From Mesorhizobium sp. B4-1-4 (GTDB taxonomy: Bacteria; Pseudomonadota; Alphaproteobacteria; Rhizobiales; Rhizobiaceae): a DNA stretch of 64,000 nt. Within the stretch, counting starts at the first letter, position 1. Every line of letters begins with the position of its first letter. Made by a program: the position numbers and the translations under genes. The notes beneath the pieces are model-generated. The model was not told where the DNA came from and searched no databases. It was given only the letters and a program-made list of their open reading frames with translations. The DNA lies in contig NZ_CP083950.1 in NCBI RefSeq assembly GCF_006439395.2, positions 4,577,001 to 4,641,000 on the forward strand, written 5' to 3'. Positions 37,776 to 45,978 of the stretch are shown here, one piece after another.

Positions 37776-37850
37776 GTCAACCCCTACAAGCCGTGCAATT
37801 GCTGGATTTCTGAAAAATCACTCACCAACTAGCGCTAACCAATTTCACGC

Positions 37851-38150
37851 TTAGCGCAATCTGGTGCCCAACTCTATTTCCCGGCTGCTCACCTCGGCTT
37901 CGCTCAATGCGCCCATGTAAAGGCAGTTTGCGATCGTGTATGGGTGAGCCGGATCGAATTGCAAAGCCGCTTTCAAGTCGTCAAGGCAACCTTGCCGAAG
38001 CGCCGCATCCAATGCCTGTTTCGATGCCGTCGCTTCGTCCTGCCCATAGGCTCGGTATTCGCCTATGAAGTAGTATCCCACTCCCGCAATGATCGCGATG
38101 CAGGCACACGCCACGAGCAACCGCAATCCGGAATCTTTCTTGTTAGCCAT
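37851..38150 (-). CDS. small membrane-anchored protein of the element
   Basis: A 99-residue protein. One membrane helix near the N-terminus (about 8-27, LRLLVACACIAIIAGVGYYF) is followed by a roughly 70-residue domain with two cysteines (GCLDDLKAALQFDP, ANCLYMG) that would face the periplasm. ATG 38150 is preceded by GGGGAGG at 5 bases. It is the last gene of the minus-strand set, next to the attachment site. Function is not recognised. Confidence 0.65.
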   Translation of the reverse strand: MANKKDSGLRLLVACACIAIIAGVGYYFIGEYRAYGQDEATASKQALDAALRQGCLDDLKAALQFDPAHPYTIANCLYMGALSEAEVSSREIELGTRLR

Positions 38151-38215
38151 GCAATCCTCCCCGCAGCCAACGTGCTTGTTCCTGAAACGTACGCGGCTCG
38201 TTCTGTAGTCCCGTT

Positions 38216-39271
38216 CTACATTAGTTGGGGCTGACATTGAAGGGCGTGGTTATTTGCGATCCGTGCGCTTGCTGCTCGCGATAGCCGTTTGCGGTCGGCT
38301 TCCTTGGTGTAAATCTCTGCCGTCGCTAGTTTCGTCCAACCAAACATTGCGCATAGTTCATGGGCTGTTGCGCCATTGTCTGCGGCGATGGTTGCGCCGG
38401 CTTTACGTAACCCATGTGCCCGACATTCTTTAGGCAGCCCGGCGTTGTCGCATTGCAGCGCGAACCACGTCCCGAACGTCTCCGGGGTGCTAAACGGCTT
38501 GCCGTATGATGTGACCATGAACGCCAAATCGCCGGTTGTTGTTGCGTCAATGGACCGCTTCAATTCCGGCCATATGGTCAGATAGACCATGGTGTTTGTC
38601 TTGCTGGTCCGCAACGTAATCAAACCCTCGCGGACGTGTTGCGGTCCTACACGAACAACGTCACCGCGCCGCAGCCCGCAGAACAGCATGATATCGAGCG
38701 CAAGCCGTGCGCGCGTTCCCACCGGATGATGTTTGCGGTACTGCTCGACTTGATCGACCGTCCAGCTATGGAAACCGTCCGTCTTCGCCTTGATTGGCTT
38801 CACGCCGTCACAAGGATTGAGGTCGATATGGCCGGCTGAAACCGCCCATTCGAACATTTTGCGGATCGCCTTCAATGCGTTGTTTGCGGCAAAAGGTTGA
38901 TCGGCTCGCGCGTCCATTGCGGCTTGAAGGTGCTGGCGTTTGATGGCCTTGAAAGGTTGCGTCCCGGATTTCCCAACCAGACGCGCAAAGATGCTGTCGC
39001 GAACGCGGCGGGTTGATGGTCGTAATCCTTTGAAATGGGCGCTTTGCCGGTATTGATGGAGCAGCCACGCAAGGGTATGAGCCGCAGGACGGCCAACGGG
39101 TTGAACGGCAAGCTTCCCGGCAAAGGCGTCGTTGTAAGCGTTGATATATTCGCGCGAATTATATTCGCCCGGTAGGCGGACGCGGATTTGTCCGGGTCGT
39201 CGGAAATACCAGACATGTTTTCCATGGCGATTGCGCTCATGGATTTCGTACCGTCTGCGGGCGCCGGTCAA
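38216..39271 (-). CDS. tyrosine recombinase/integrase, left end
   Basis: A 351-residue phage-type integrase. Catalytic residues are visible: Arg in FCGLRRGDVV, the H-x-L-R box AHGLRKAGA, the GWTK box, and the tyrosine in AEIYTKEAD. Before it lies a SAM-like core-binding domain (about 60-150). The start appears to be TTG 39271, overlapping the stop of the upstream 64-residue gene (TTGA), which implies translational coupling. It differs from the right-end integrase in size and in lacking the DUF4102-type arm-binding domain. Confidence 0.87.
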   Translation of the reverse strand: MTGARRRYEIHERNRHGKHVWYFRRPGQIRVRLPGEYNSREYINAYNDAFAGKLAVQPVGRPAAHTLAWLLHQYRQSAHFKGLRPSTRRVRDSIFARLVGKSGTQPFKAIKRQHLQAAMDARADQPFAANNALKAIRKMFEWAVSAGHIDLNPCDGVKPIKAKTDGFHSWTVDQVEQYRKHHPVGTRARLALDIMLFCGLRRGDVVRVGPQHVREGLITLRTSKTNTMVYLTIWPELKRSIDATTTGDLAFMVTSYGKPFSTPETFGTWFALQCDNAGLPKECRAHGLRKAGATIAADNGATAHELCAMFGWTKLATAEIYTKEADRKRLSRAASARIANNHALQCQPQLM

Positions 39272-39462
39272 AACGACACCTTTACGTTGTCAACGGACGA
39301 CCGGTCGGCCGGGTGCTGGTCAAAGGCAGTTGCGCCCGATGCTGGCAAAAGGCGAATGTTCATGCCGCCCGGCGTTTCGATGACTGGCACGTAACCCGCC
39401 TTAGACGCGCCTTTGCAGATCGCGGTAATCTGCTTTTGGGTGAGCAAAAGTTTCCGTGACAT
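39268..39462 (-). CDS. small protein upstream of the left integrase
   Basis: A 64-residue protein starting at ATG 39462 with AGGGG upstream and overlapping the TTG start of the integrase. The N-terminal half (KLLLTQKQITAICKGASKAG) could be a helix-turn-helix or helical hairpin. Its size and position would suit an excisionase or recombination directionality factor, but there is no recognisable family match, so that is only a guess. Confidence 0.6.
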   Translation of the reverse strand: MSRKLLLTQKQITAICKGASKAGYVPVIETPGGMNIRLLPASGATAFDQHPADRSSVDNVKVSF

Positions 39463-39493
39463 TTTTACCCCTGAACTAACCCTGCCCGGGCCA

Positions 39494-39566
39494 GTGGCGG
39501 AGACTTCCTCCGCCACAATCGTTGAATTTTCGGCGTTTCTAGAGCGACTAACCTTTTCGGCTAACC
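39494..39566 (-). repeat. repeated leader element, copy 1
   Basis: A 9-bp hairpin GTGGCGGAG / CTCCGCCAC (39494-39516) followed by two CTAACC motifs at 39548 and 39561, 13 bases apart, with ACCTTTTC between. On the minus strand this reads GGTTAG-N7-GGTTAG, then the hairpin, upstream of the 64-residue gene. A matching copy lies at 42233-42309. Confidence 0.6.
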
Positions 39567-39570
39567 ACAG

Positions 39571-41889
39571 TCATCTTGCCCTAGGATCGGAACCGATTTC
39601 GTTGACGCGGATCGGCAATGCGTAGGTGTCGTATTGCGAAATGCCATCCTCGACACCCTGCCGCACCATTTCTTTGATTTCAGCGTTGCCGCGCGCGCCC
39701 GAAACGTTGACGTTCAACTGCCCAACGCGACCGTTGTTGTTGGCGGCGGTATCGTTCGCAGCCGGTGCGGCGACTTGGACGCCCAAATCACCGTTGCCCA
39801 TGCGCTTAAGCGGCATGACCGCTTCCGGCCCGGCTTCGCCCATTTCACCAAGCGCGGTTCCATTCGCGAACTTGAACGGCGTCGAGCGCGAGACGATGGA
39901 ATTCGTGAAGTCGCCGCCCTTGGCGAATTTCGACAAGCCATTGCTAGTTGCAACGCCGCCTTGACCGAGCGACGACATGAAGTCGGTCAATCCGCCTAGA
40001 TCGTTGCTGTAACCACCGCCACCGCCAAACAGCGAGCCGAGAAAGCCAACGATGCCGGAACCGCCACCGGACGCCGCAGAGTTGACTTGAAACAGCGCGT
40101 CAATGACATCGTTCAAGAGCTTGTCAACGATCTTGTTCAACGCATTCAAGGCGGCATCACCGAAGGATTTCCAAAACCCTTCACCGTTCACAATGCCTTG
40201 TTCGAAGTCGCTGAAAAAGCCCTTCGTCAAGTCCTTGGCAAATTCGAAAGCCTCTTTGACTTTCTTGGTTTGCACTTCCAACGACGCCATATCATCGGCA
40301 AGGCCGATCAGTTGGGCGCGCTGCGAAGGCGACAGGCTTATGTTTTTCTGCTTTGCCTCATTCAGCAATTGCGTTTCGTATTTCAGCTTCGCAGTTGCGA
40401 TTTCACTAAGTCCGATCGCATCGCGTTCAGCTTGCAACGTCGCAATCGAGCGTTCAGCACCGTTGACGATATCCGAGAACTTTTCCGCTTCGGTCTTGCC
40501 GCCGTGCTTCTTCTTTTTGGCGTCCGTTAGGTCAATGGCGCTGGCAAGGTCGCGCACCTTTTGAGCCGCACCGGACGCCAGCTTGCCGGTAAACTCATAC
40601 GCGGCCCCGACGTAATCGACGCCTTGCGCGCTATCGTATGCAGTCTTTGCGGTGTCGGCCATGCCGGCCGCAGCGCCGGCAAAATTGTTTTTAATTGGCT
40701 TAAGATCGACAACTTTGGACGTGTCGTTGTTGTGCGACATCATGCCGGTCGGGTCGTGATCGGCCATCCAATTCCAAAGACCGCGCATCGCCTGCACAGA
40801 CTTATCAATTGCCGATTGAATGCCGCTGATTAGAGCATTGGCGGCACGAATGCCGAGGTCGGCAAACGCATCCGGCAACTTGTCCCACACCGCGACAACC
40901 GCTTTGTAGGTGCCGACGAAACCGCCGACTATGTAATTGACCGTATCCTTTACCACTCCGACCAGATCGAAGCCCAAGACCTTCGCGATTTCGTCGCGGA
41001 AGATGTTCAATGCGACAAGCACAAGCGCAAAGCCGAGAATGATTGCCGTTGCCGGGTTGGCCGCAGCCCAACCGATCGCAAGACCGATCAAATATGCGCT
41101 CAAGCTTAGGACGGCTCCGGAAACGGCCGAGATAGCGCCAAGGATCGCCGGGCCGAACGCAAGCAACATCGCGCCGCCGATGATAACCAGATACGGCGCA
41201 ATCGTCGGCAAGATATCCGCGATATCGTTCAATGCGGTTTTGGCGAACTTAGCCCAATTCACGAACTGGACTAGCGCGGCGATGATCGCAACAAGGCCGA
41301 TCGTGACAAGCGAGACGACACCGAACAACGACCCGAACGCCGAACCAAGCGCCTTGACGGCTTCGGCCGGCTTCATGGCGGCGAACACGCTGGAAAGTTG
41401 CGTTCCCTGTTGCAAGGCGATTTGCAGCGGGTTCATGCCCATTGCCGCAGTCACGCCGATATCTTGGAACTGTGCCGCGATGTTCGCGGTGTTCGCCTTC
41501 ATAGCGCCGAGCGAGGCGGAATTCTGGTTGGCGGCATTCTGCATCCGCTTAAGCTTCGCCGCCGCAGCGTCCGCAGCCTCGCCCTGTGCCGTTGTAGCCG
41601 CCGCAGCGGCTTCCGCAGCGCCGGCCGCTTTGGTATCGGCCGAAGCGGCGGCAACAACCGCCGTGCGCTTCGTATTGATCGCAGCCGCCGCTGCGGCAAC
41701 TGCCGTCTTGGTTCCCGCAGCGCCGACCGCTGCACGTTGTGCGGCAGATGCGGTTCCGTCGAGCGCTGCGGTTGCTATATCGGACCCACGCGCGGCTTTG
41801 CCGGCTGCGGGTACAATCGCTTCCAGCTTAACTTTTGCGTCAACAAGATCGGAAGTGTCAGCTTTGAAACCAATTTCGGCGATGTCCAT
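39571..41889 (-). CDS. phage tail tape-measure protein
   Basis: A 772-residue protein, the largest in the left half of the element. Residues 1-120 form an Ala-rich helical region; two or three hydrophobic stretches lie at about 185-290. Then come a long helical region and a Gly-rich C-terminus with the tape-measure end motif FANGTALGEMGEAGPEAVMPL. Tape-measure proteins set tail length and help DNA injection in long-tailed phages. No tail tube, chaperone, tail tip or capsid gene accompanies it, which is very unusual. The start MDIAEIGFKAD is typical for the family. Confidence 0.85.
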   Translation of the reverse strand: MDIAEIGFKADTSDLVDAKVKLEAIVPAAGKAARGSDIATAALDGTASAAQRAAVGAAGTKTAVAAAAAAINTKRTAVVAAASADTKAAGAAEAAAAATTAQGEAADAAAAKLKRMQNAANQNSASLGAMKANTANIAAQFQDIGVTAAMGMNPLQIALQQGTQLSSVFAAMKPAEAVKALGSAFGSLFGVVSLVTIGLVAIIAALVQFVNWAKFAKTALNDIADILPTIAPYLVIIGGAMLLAFGPAILGAISAVSGAVLSLSAYLIGLAIGWAAANPATAIILGFALVLVALNIFRDEIAKVLGFDLVGVVKDTVNYIVGGFVGTYKAVVAVWDKLPDAFADLGIRAANALISGIQSAIDKSVQAMRGLWNWMADHDPTGMMSHNNDTSKVVDLKPIKNNFAGAAAGMADTAKTAYDSAQGVDYVGAAYEFTGKLASGAAQKVRDLASAIDLTDAKKKKHGGKTEAEKFSDIVNGAERSIATLQAERDAIGLSEIATAKLKYETQLLNEAKQKNISLSPSQRAQLIGLADDMASLEVQTKKVKEAFEFAKDLTKGFFSDFEQGIVNGEGFWKSFGDAALNALNKIVDKLLNDVIDALFQVNSAASGGGSGIVGFLGSLFGGGGGYSNDLGGLTDFMSSLGQGGVATSNGLSKFAKGGDFTNSIVSRSTPFKFANGTALGEMGEAGPEAVMPLKRMGNGDLGVQVAAPAANDTAANNNGRVGQLNVNVSGARGNAEIKEMVRQGVEDGISQYDTYALPIRVNEIGSDPRAR

Positions 41890-41907
41890 TTGAGTAGTCT
41901 TTCAATA

Positions 41908-42213
41908 TCAATGTATTCCGCGTTCTGATAATATCTCTGCAATTCTTTTCGCATCTTCCGCAGCGGCCTGCGCCGTCTCGCGCATTACTCTTTTAACTCT
42001 TTCGTTGTCATACCCATTAGCGGCAGTCGCTTCGACGCGCACTCGCTGCTCTTTTCCGCTGCTACGGACCATCGGCAAAACAACATCGGTGATGTATTTG
42101 CGGTCGGACGTGTCCTTAATGAGGTCCACGCATTCCGGGATGAAATAGTCAGAAATGTCCTTGAAGTCCTTACGATGCTGGACGATCAATCGTCGTGTTG
42201 TCGCTCTGGTCAT
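41908..42213 (-). CDS. hypothetical protein upstream of the tape-measure gene
   Basis: A 101-residue hydrophilic, helical protein with many Arg and Glu residues and no recognised motif. ATG 42213 was chosen over an in-frame TTG at 42237. It lies 18 bases upstream of the tape-measure gene. In phages this slot often holds the tail assembly chaperone, but the sequence does not show that family. Function unknown. Confidence 0.55.
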   Translation of the reverse strand: MTRATTRRLIVQHRKDFKDISDYFIPECVDLIKDTSDRKYITDVVLPMVRSSGKEQRVRVEATAANGYDNERVKRVMRETAQAAAEDAKRIAEILSERGIH

Positions 42214-42232
42214 TGCGTTTCCAACCCTTTTC

Positions 42233-42309
42233 GCCAATGGCGGAAAACCTCTCCGCCGTTGGCACTGAATTCTAGGACTTTTCAGATCACCTAACCTTTT
42301 CCACTAACC
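42233..42309 (-). repeat. repeated leader element, copy 2
   Basis: A 12-bp hairpin with one mismatch (GCCAATGGCGGA / TCCGCCGTTGGC, 42233-42263) followed by CTAACC at 42291 and 42304, again 13 bases apart with the same ACCTTTTC context as copy 1. It sits upstream of the 101-residue gene on the minus strand. Confidence 0.6.
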
Positions 42310-42322
42310 ATCTGCCCTTTTG

Positions 42323-42772
42323 TCATTGGGTTAGCTGGTTCAAGAATGCCGCATCACGACGCATCGAATATTGTTGCACCGAGCCTAGATCGCCGCTCGA
42401 TCCCTGCAAAATCGGCAGCGCCACATGCTGAAAGTACCGCGCCACGGCATTCAGTTCGTTCCCTTCAAAGAATTCGTGCAGATTGCGGCCGGTGAATTCG
42501 TTGCCGTTTGTTCGCCCGTACCAAACCATGAGTTGCAGCAAAGCCTTGCTCGATATCTCAAGCATGTTGTGAGCGGACGGCTTCACTGCCGCCTCTTGCC
42601 ACCCGTAGCCGAATTGGAGAGCGGTAAAGGTCGGGATTGCCCGACGCTTGGCCGCGTATGGTCCGTGCTTCTTGTTGAAGTCCTTCGCCCAAACGAAGAA
42701 ATGCAGATCGCTATCGCTGCAAACCAAGATGCAAGGGCGCGGGTGCGTGAACATGTAGGGGCGAAGGTTCAT
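42323..42772 (-). CDS. hypothetical protein of the element
   Basis: A 149-residue protein beginning MNLRPYMFTHPRPCILVC, rich in aromatic residues (HFFVWAKDFNKKHGPY, MVWYGR). No family is recognised and it has no signal peptide. Its start overlaps the stop of the 66-residue gene by four bases (ATGA), so it belongs to the operon. Confidence 0.6.
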   Translation of the reverse strand: MNLRPYMFTHPRPCILVCSDSDLHFFVWAKDFNKKHGPYAAKRRAIPTFTALQFGYGWQEAAVKPSAHNMLEISSKALLQLMVWYGRTNGNEFTGRNLHEFFEGNELNAVARYFQHVALPILQGSSGDLGSVQQYSMRRDAAFLNQLTQ

Positions 42773-42969
42773 TGCGGGGTGCCTTTGTCTATCGTGATCG
42801 TTTCGGCCGGCTCGATCTCACCGAGCGGATCAAACACCAATGCGAGTTTGCACGACTTCGGAAAAGGCAGTGACTTGCCGTCAAAATTCGATAGATGAAC
42901 GATCCGACCGCCCTTGATCTCAACGGTCATTGTCGCGTCGTCCAGATAGTGAATTGAAGATGCTTCCAT
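42769..42969 (-). CDS. small hypothetical protein of the element
   Basis: A 66-residue acidic protein (MEASSIHYLDDATMTVEIKG) with predicted beta structure. The ATG at 42969 is preceded by AAAGGA at 8 bases. It overlaps the next gene by four bases. No family recognised. Confidence 0.55.
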   Translation of the reverse strand: MEASSIHYLDDATMTVEIKGGRIVHLSNFDGKSLPFPKSCKLALVFDPLGEIEPAETITIDKGTPQ

Positions 42970-42988
42970 GATGGTCGTCCTTTGTGGG

Positions 42989-43252
42989 TTAGGTAAGAAA
43001 GTAACGCGGTCGTTGGTTGGTCCATGTGCGGCCGTCGATGTCATATCGGACAACTTGCATTTGTCTCGACTGGCACCAACGGGCTATATCTTGGCAACGC
43101 AAGACAAGCATATCGCTCAATCGGATCGCGGAAGGAAAGCCGGCGTAACTGCGATGGTAGTTAAGCTGTTGCGCAGTCCATCCCATAATGTCCAATGCGA
43201 TTTCATCGGCAACGTAGGTGCATGATGGAACGGATATAATTGTCATGATCAT
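42989..43252 (-). CDS. small hypothetical protein of the element
   Basis: An 87-residue protein starting at ATG 43252, overlapping the upstream stop (ATGA). It has several cysteines (VPSCTYV, LRCQDIARWCQSR) and a tryptophan-rich C-terminal end. It is not recognised. In tailed phages, short genes in this position between terminase-like and tail genes are often head-tail joining or tail completion proteins, but nothing here shows that. Confidence 0.55.
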   Translation of the reverse strand: MIMTIISVPSCTYVADEIALDIMGWTAQQLNYHRSYAGFPSAIRLSDMLVLRCQDIARWCQSRQMQVVRYDIDGRTWTNQRPRYFLT

Positions 43253-43536
43253 CGCCCCATGAACCTTTGCCATTTCTCATTGGCCTGTGCGTCGGTGTCC
43301 GTCACAACAATTGTCGGTACTTCGCCGTACAGAACGCGCCTAATATCGCTTCGAAGCCCATCGCCAACCTCGCCCGCGTTGTTGATCATCGCCGCGTAAT
43401 CAAAGGGCGATTGATCTTCGCGCCAAGCTGCCAACCATTCCCGCTGTTCAGCGTCCAGTTTGCCGAGCGGGCCAATTTTGCGTTGCACGGCAAGTTTGAG
43501 CGCTTCGAGCCGTTGCCGTTCATCGCGCAACGCCAT
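43249..43536 (-). CDS. small hypothetical protein of the element
   Basis: A 95-residue charged protein (MALRDERQRLEALKLAVQRK), largely helical at the N-terminus. It overlaps the DUF5681-like gene by 17 bases and the next gene by four, so it is part of the operon. Function unknown. Confidence 0.6.
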   Translation of the reverse strand: MALRDERQRLEALKLAVQRKIGPLGKLDAEQREWLAAWREDQSPFDYAAMINNAGEVGDGLRSDIRRVLYGEVPTIVVTDTDAQANEKWQRFMGR

Positions 43537-43948
43537 TGAGCAGCTTTTCCAATTCGTCCAGCTTGGCGCGGATTTCGACAAGCTCGGTCACGTCTTGAAG
43601 CGATTTGAGCGCCGTTGCGATTGAGCGCGTTTCGTCGGGCGTCAAATGGCCTTCGGCCAATGCCTTTGCGATGCTGGTGGGCGACGTGTCATCGAGTTCG
43701 ACGCTGCGGCCTTTCGGCAAAATGCGTTCAAGAATAAAAGTGATCGCGTCCCAATCGCCGCGTTCGAGCTTTGAGCGAAGCTGTTCAATGGCAACGTCCT
43801 TCATGGATTTGATCGCGGCCATCGCTTCATTGCTGATCTTGTTTTTACTGCCGGGAATGCGGCCGGGATTTCCGGGCGCGAACCGACCGTTCGGCAATTG
43901 CACAACCGTTGATATACGGAGTTCTGCGGCGTTCCTGTCGGCGGTCAT
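43520..43948 (-). CDS. DUF5681-like protein
   Basis: A 142-residue protein whose N-terminus carries the GRFAPGNPGRIPGSKNKIS pattern, typical of DUF5681 proteins of prophages and integrative elements (from family memory). The rest is helical (EAMAAIKSMKDVAIEQLRSK, ending in a coiled-coil-like stretch). Such proteins often stand where a small terminase subunit would, but no large terminase is present here. ATG 43948 is preceded by TTGGA. Confidence 0.7.
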   Translation of the reverse strand: MTADRNAAELRISTVVQLPNGRFAPGNPGRIPGSKNKISNEAMAAIKSMKDVAIEQLRSKLERGDWDAITFILERILPKGRSVELDDTSPTSIAKALAEGHLTPDETRSIATALKSLQDVTELVEIRAKLDELEKLLNGVAR

Positions 43949-43949
43949 G

Positions 43950-44171
43950 CTAAATCCAAGATATCTGGCAACCGCGTTCATTAAGGAAAACGGCAATTTC
44001 GGCCGTAGGCGTAAGTGTGGTGTGCCCGTCCCTTCGCAATGGTCGCGGGAAACCGTAGCGAACGCGCCATTTCTCGATAAGTCGCCGGTCAGCGTTAAGA
44101 GCGCTCTGTATCTCTGCCGCGCTCATCGTCGCTTTGGTCGGCAACGCCACGGTGCGAGCTAGGCCGATCAT
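43950..44171 (-). CDS. putative helix-turn-helix DNA-binding protein
   Basis: A 73-residue protein; TMSAAEIQSALNADRRLIEKW followed by RYGFPRPLRRDGHTTLTP resembles the small winged-helix proteins of phage excisionases and terminase small subunits. The ATG 44171 overlaps the stop of the upstream gene (ATGA). A regulatory or packaging-site binding role is plausible but not shown. Confidence 0.6.
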   Translation of the reverse strand: MIGLARTVALPTKATMSAAEIQSALNADRRLIEKWRVRYGFPRPLRRDGHTTLTPTAEIAVFLNERGCQISWI

Positions 44172-44944
44172 ACTGCGGCTTTGCCGGTCGTTAGAAGTTT
44201 CCAAGCATCTTCGCGCGAAAGATCGGTCGCCAGCGCTACGGCGTCGATGATGGACTGAACAGCGGTGCGAACCGCATCCACCATATCGGACCGGGCGCGA
44301 AGTGTACCAAGAGATGCCTTGGAGGCTGCTAGGGCGGCGTTCTCGTCCGGACCGAATGCCATGGGATCATTCGCATCAGGCTGGCGTTGAAAAGCGGCCT
44401 GCAAACCGGATCGGGCGATATGGCGCTTGACGATGTATTGATCTTCGATGATCTGCCAAACCGGATCGGGAGTGGCGTCGAAATAGGATCGGCCGGCTTC
44501 CATAAGCGCCGCGAGTTCTTCTAGCGAGGCGCGCTGTGCGAACGTTGCCTGTCCAGCGGCATCCATAGCGATGAAGCGGTCCCGAACCTGTGCCCGTAGC
44601 GGAGCGTTGCCCGGATCGACGGCGGCAGCGTTTGCAGCGGCGGCGGCTGCGGCGCGGCCTTCGGCAACGCCGGCACCAATCAATGCCTGGACGGGTGATG
44701 CCAGTACGTTGACGGCAGCTTCGCGGTTCGCGGCGGTGCGCGCTTCCGTCTGGAACCGTGCCGCGTTGCCGGTGATGTTGTCGTTGAACGATCCCACGGC
44801 AGAAACAACGCGAGCAGCCTGCGAAGCCACCGGGCTAGTCGATGCGGATAGGCTGGACGCAATGGCCGCCGTGGCGTGGCGCCCGTCTTCGTGGGCAACG
44901 GTAAAGACCGTCGCCCGGTCCGTGTTGGCAAGTGTGGTTTTCAT
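44168..44944 (-). CDS. alanine-rich hypothetical protein, first gene of the element operon
   Basis: A 258-residue protein, rich in Ala and almost entirely helical (VAEGRAAAAAAANAAAVDPG). No signal peptide or known domain is seen. It starts at ATG 44944 with GAGGGA 7 bases upstream and is followed by an unbroken series of overlapping small genes. It could be a scaffold-like or virion-associated protein, which is guesswork. Confidence 0.62.
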   Translation of the reverse strand: MKTTLANTDRATVFTVAHEDGRHATAAIASSLSASTSPVASQAARVVSAVGSFNDNITGNAARFQTEARTAANREAAVNVLASPVQALIGAGVAEGRAAAAAAANAAAVDPGNAPLRAQVRDRFIAMDAAGQATFAQRASLEELAALMEAGRSYFDATPDPVWQIIEDQYIVKRHIARSGLQAAFQRQPDANDPMAFGPDENAALAASKASLGTLRARSDMVDAVRTAVQSIIDAVALATDLSREDAWKLLTTGKAAV

Positions 44945-45292
44945 GGGCTTGTCCCTCGATATCTAGTGGTGATTTGCAGCAAGCATCCCCGTATATCACC
45001 GGCCTGTCAAGTGTATGTCGCCATGTCCCCGAAAATAACCAGACCATCGCAAATATACTTTTGATAATTACCGCAATTTTACTCTTGTCTATCTAACGAC
45101 GTTTCCGACAAACGGCCTCGCCGAATGACCATCTTGTCACTATTTTGGTGAGTTGTCGGGCGAACACCGCAGCGATCAAGGCAACACGGCGGACAGGTAG
45201 TCCGGCATAGAACAAATTTCGCAACACCCACTTGCACAAAGTATCGGTTTGGCGTCGATAATCGCCATGCGACCATCCAAGGGGATAGCTAA
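44945..45292. other. divergent intergenic region of the element
   Basis: The 348 bases between the minus-strand operon and the plus-strand secreted-protein gene contain no gene I can support. The region is AT-rich and must hold two divergent promoters. A candidate for the operon is annotated separately. Confidence 0.5.
44982..45010 (-). promoter_or_regulatory. candidate promoter of the element operon
   Basis: TTGACA (45010-45005), a 17-base spacer and GATGCT (44987-44982) on the minus strand. The -35 is perfect and the -10 weak (3 of 6). It ends about 38 bases before the ATG of the first operon gene. Confidence 0.35.
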
Positions 45293-45658
45293 ATGAAGAT
45301 CACGCTTGTTTTATTTATGCTCATACCGGCGACAGCTAACGCAAATGAGCTTGCCGACGTCGTTCCGTCTGGATCAAATCCGCGCATCGTCCGCACGGTC
45401 GATTTCGTCAACAAGCTTATGGCGACGACGATGCTCTGCGAAAACGCGATCGGTCGCGAGCAATATCAAGCAGCACGGCAAATCGGGCTTAGTCGCTTCA
45501 CGGAATATGCTGGAAAGGAAAAGGCGTTGGAATACATCAAAGGGATTGAGCAACGATTCAGCGCAGACCCACGCATGATGACAATGCAAAAGACCGCAGA
45601 TCGTCTCAAATGCACGGAACGGATTAACGATATATATTTTGAATATAGCGACCTTTGA
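45293..45658 (+). CDS. small secreted protein carried by the element
   Basis: A 121-residue protein with a signal peptide (MKITLVLFMLIPATANA, cleavage near ANA-N). The mature part is helical with two cysteines (TMLCENAIG, RLKCTERI), possibly a disulphide. It has AAGGGG upstream of the ATG and is the only plus-strand gene in the element, next to the iterons. That suggests independent expression as a cargo or conversion gene in the lysogen. No family recognised. Confidence 0.68.
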   Translation: MKITLVLFMLIPATANANELADVVPSGSNPRIVRTVDFVNKLMATTMLCENAIGREQYQAARQIGLSRFTEYAGKEKALEYIKGIEQRFSADPRMMTMQKTADRLKCTERINDIYFEYSDL

Positions 45659-45677
45659 ATTTGCATTTGCGCCCGGC

Positions 45678-45972
45678 GCTCTAACGCTCTGATCCCGCTT
45701 CAATCCGGTTCGGTATCAGAGCGTCAATAAAGCCAGCGTTTCCAATGAGTTGAAGGGCATGCGCTCTGATCGCTCTGATTTTCTCTATGTTGAGAGAAAA
45801 GAGATATATAAAATGGCAGTAATTACATAAATTACTGTAATTACTGCGGCGGTCCCGGCGTGGGAGTTCGAAAAATCAGAGCGGATCAGAGTATCAGAGC
45901 GGCGATCGCGTAACCAATTGTATAACAACGGTTTTTAGCCGCTCTGATTGGCGCTCTGATTGGCGCTCTGAT
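45678..45972. other. iteron cluster and AT-rich inverted repeat, probable replication origin
   Basis: GCTCTGAT occurs nine times exactly within 287 bases: direct at 45686, 45763, 45772, 45941, 45953 and 45965; inverted (ATCAGAGC) at 45715, 45875 and 45893. A 7-of-8 copy is at 45885 and a weaker one at 45678. The two main blocks flank an AT-rich segment (45780-45850) with the perfect 11-bp inverted repeat GCAGTAATTAC / GTAATTACTGC (45816-45847). It lies directly at the 3' end of the primase-helicase gene. This layout matches replicator origins of P4-like elements in general form. Confidence 0.72.
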
Positions 45973-45978
45973 CCCGCC

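Noticed and set aside
45678..45972. CRISPR array
   Set aside because: The repeats are only 8 bases, occur in both orientations and at uneven spacing, with no spacers and no cas genes. An iteron origin fits better.
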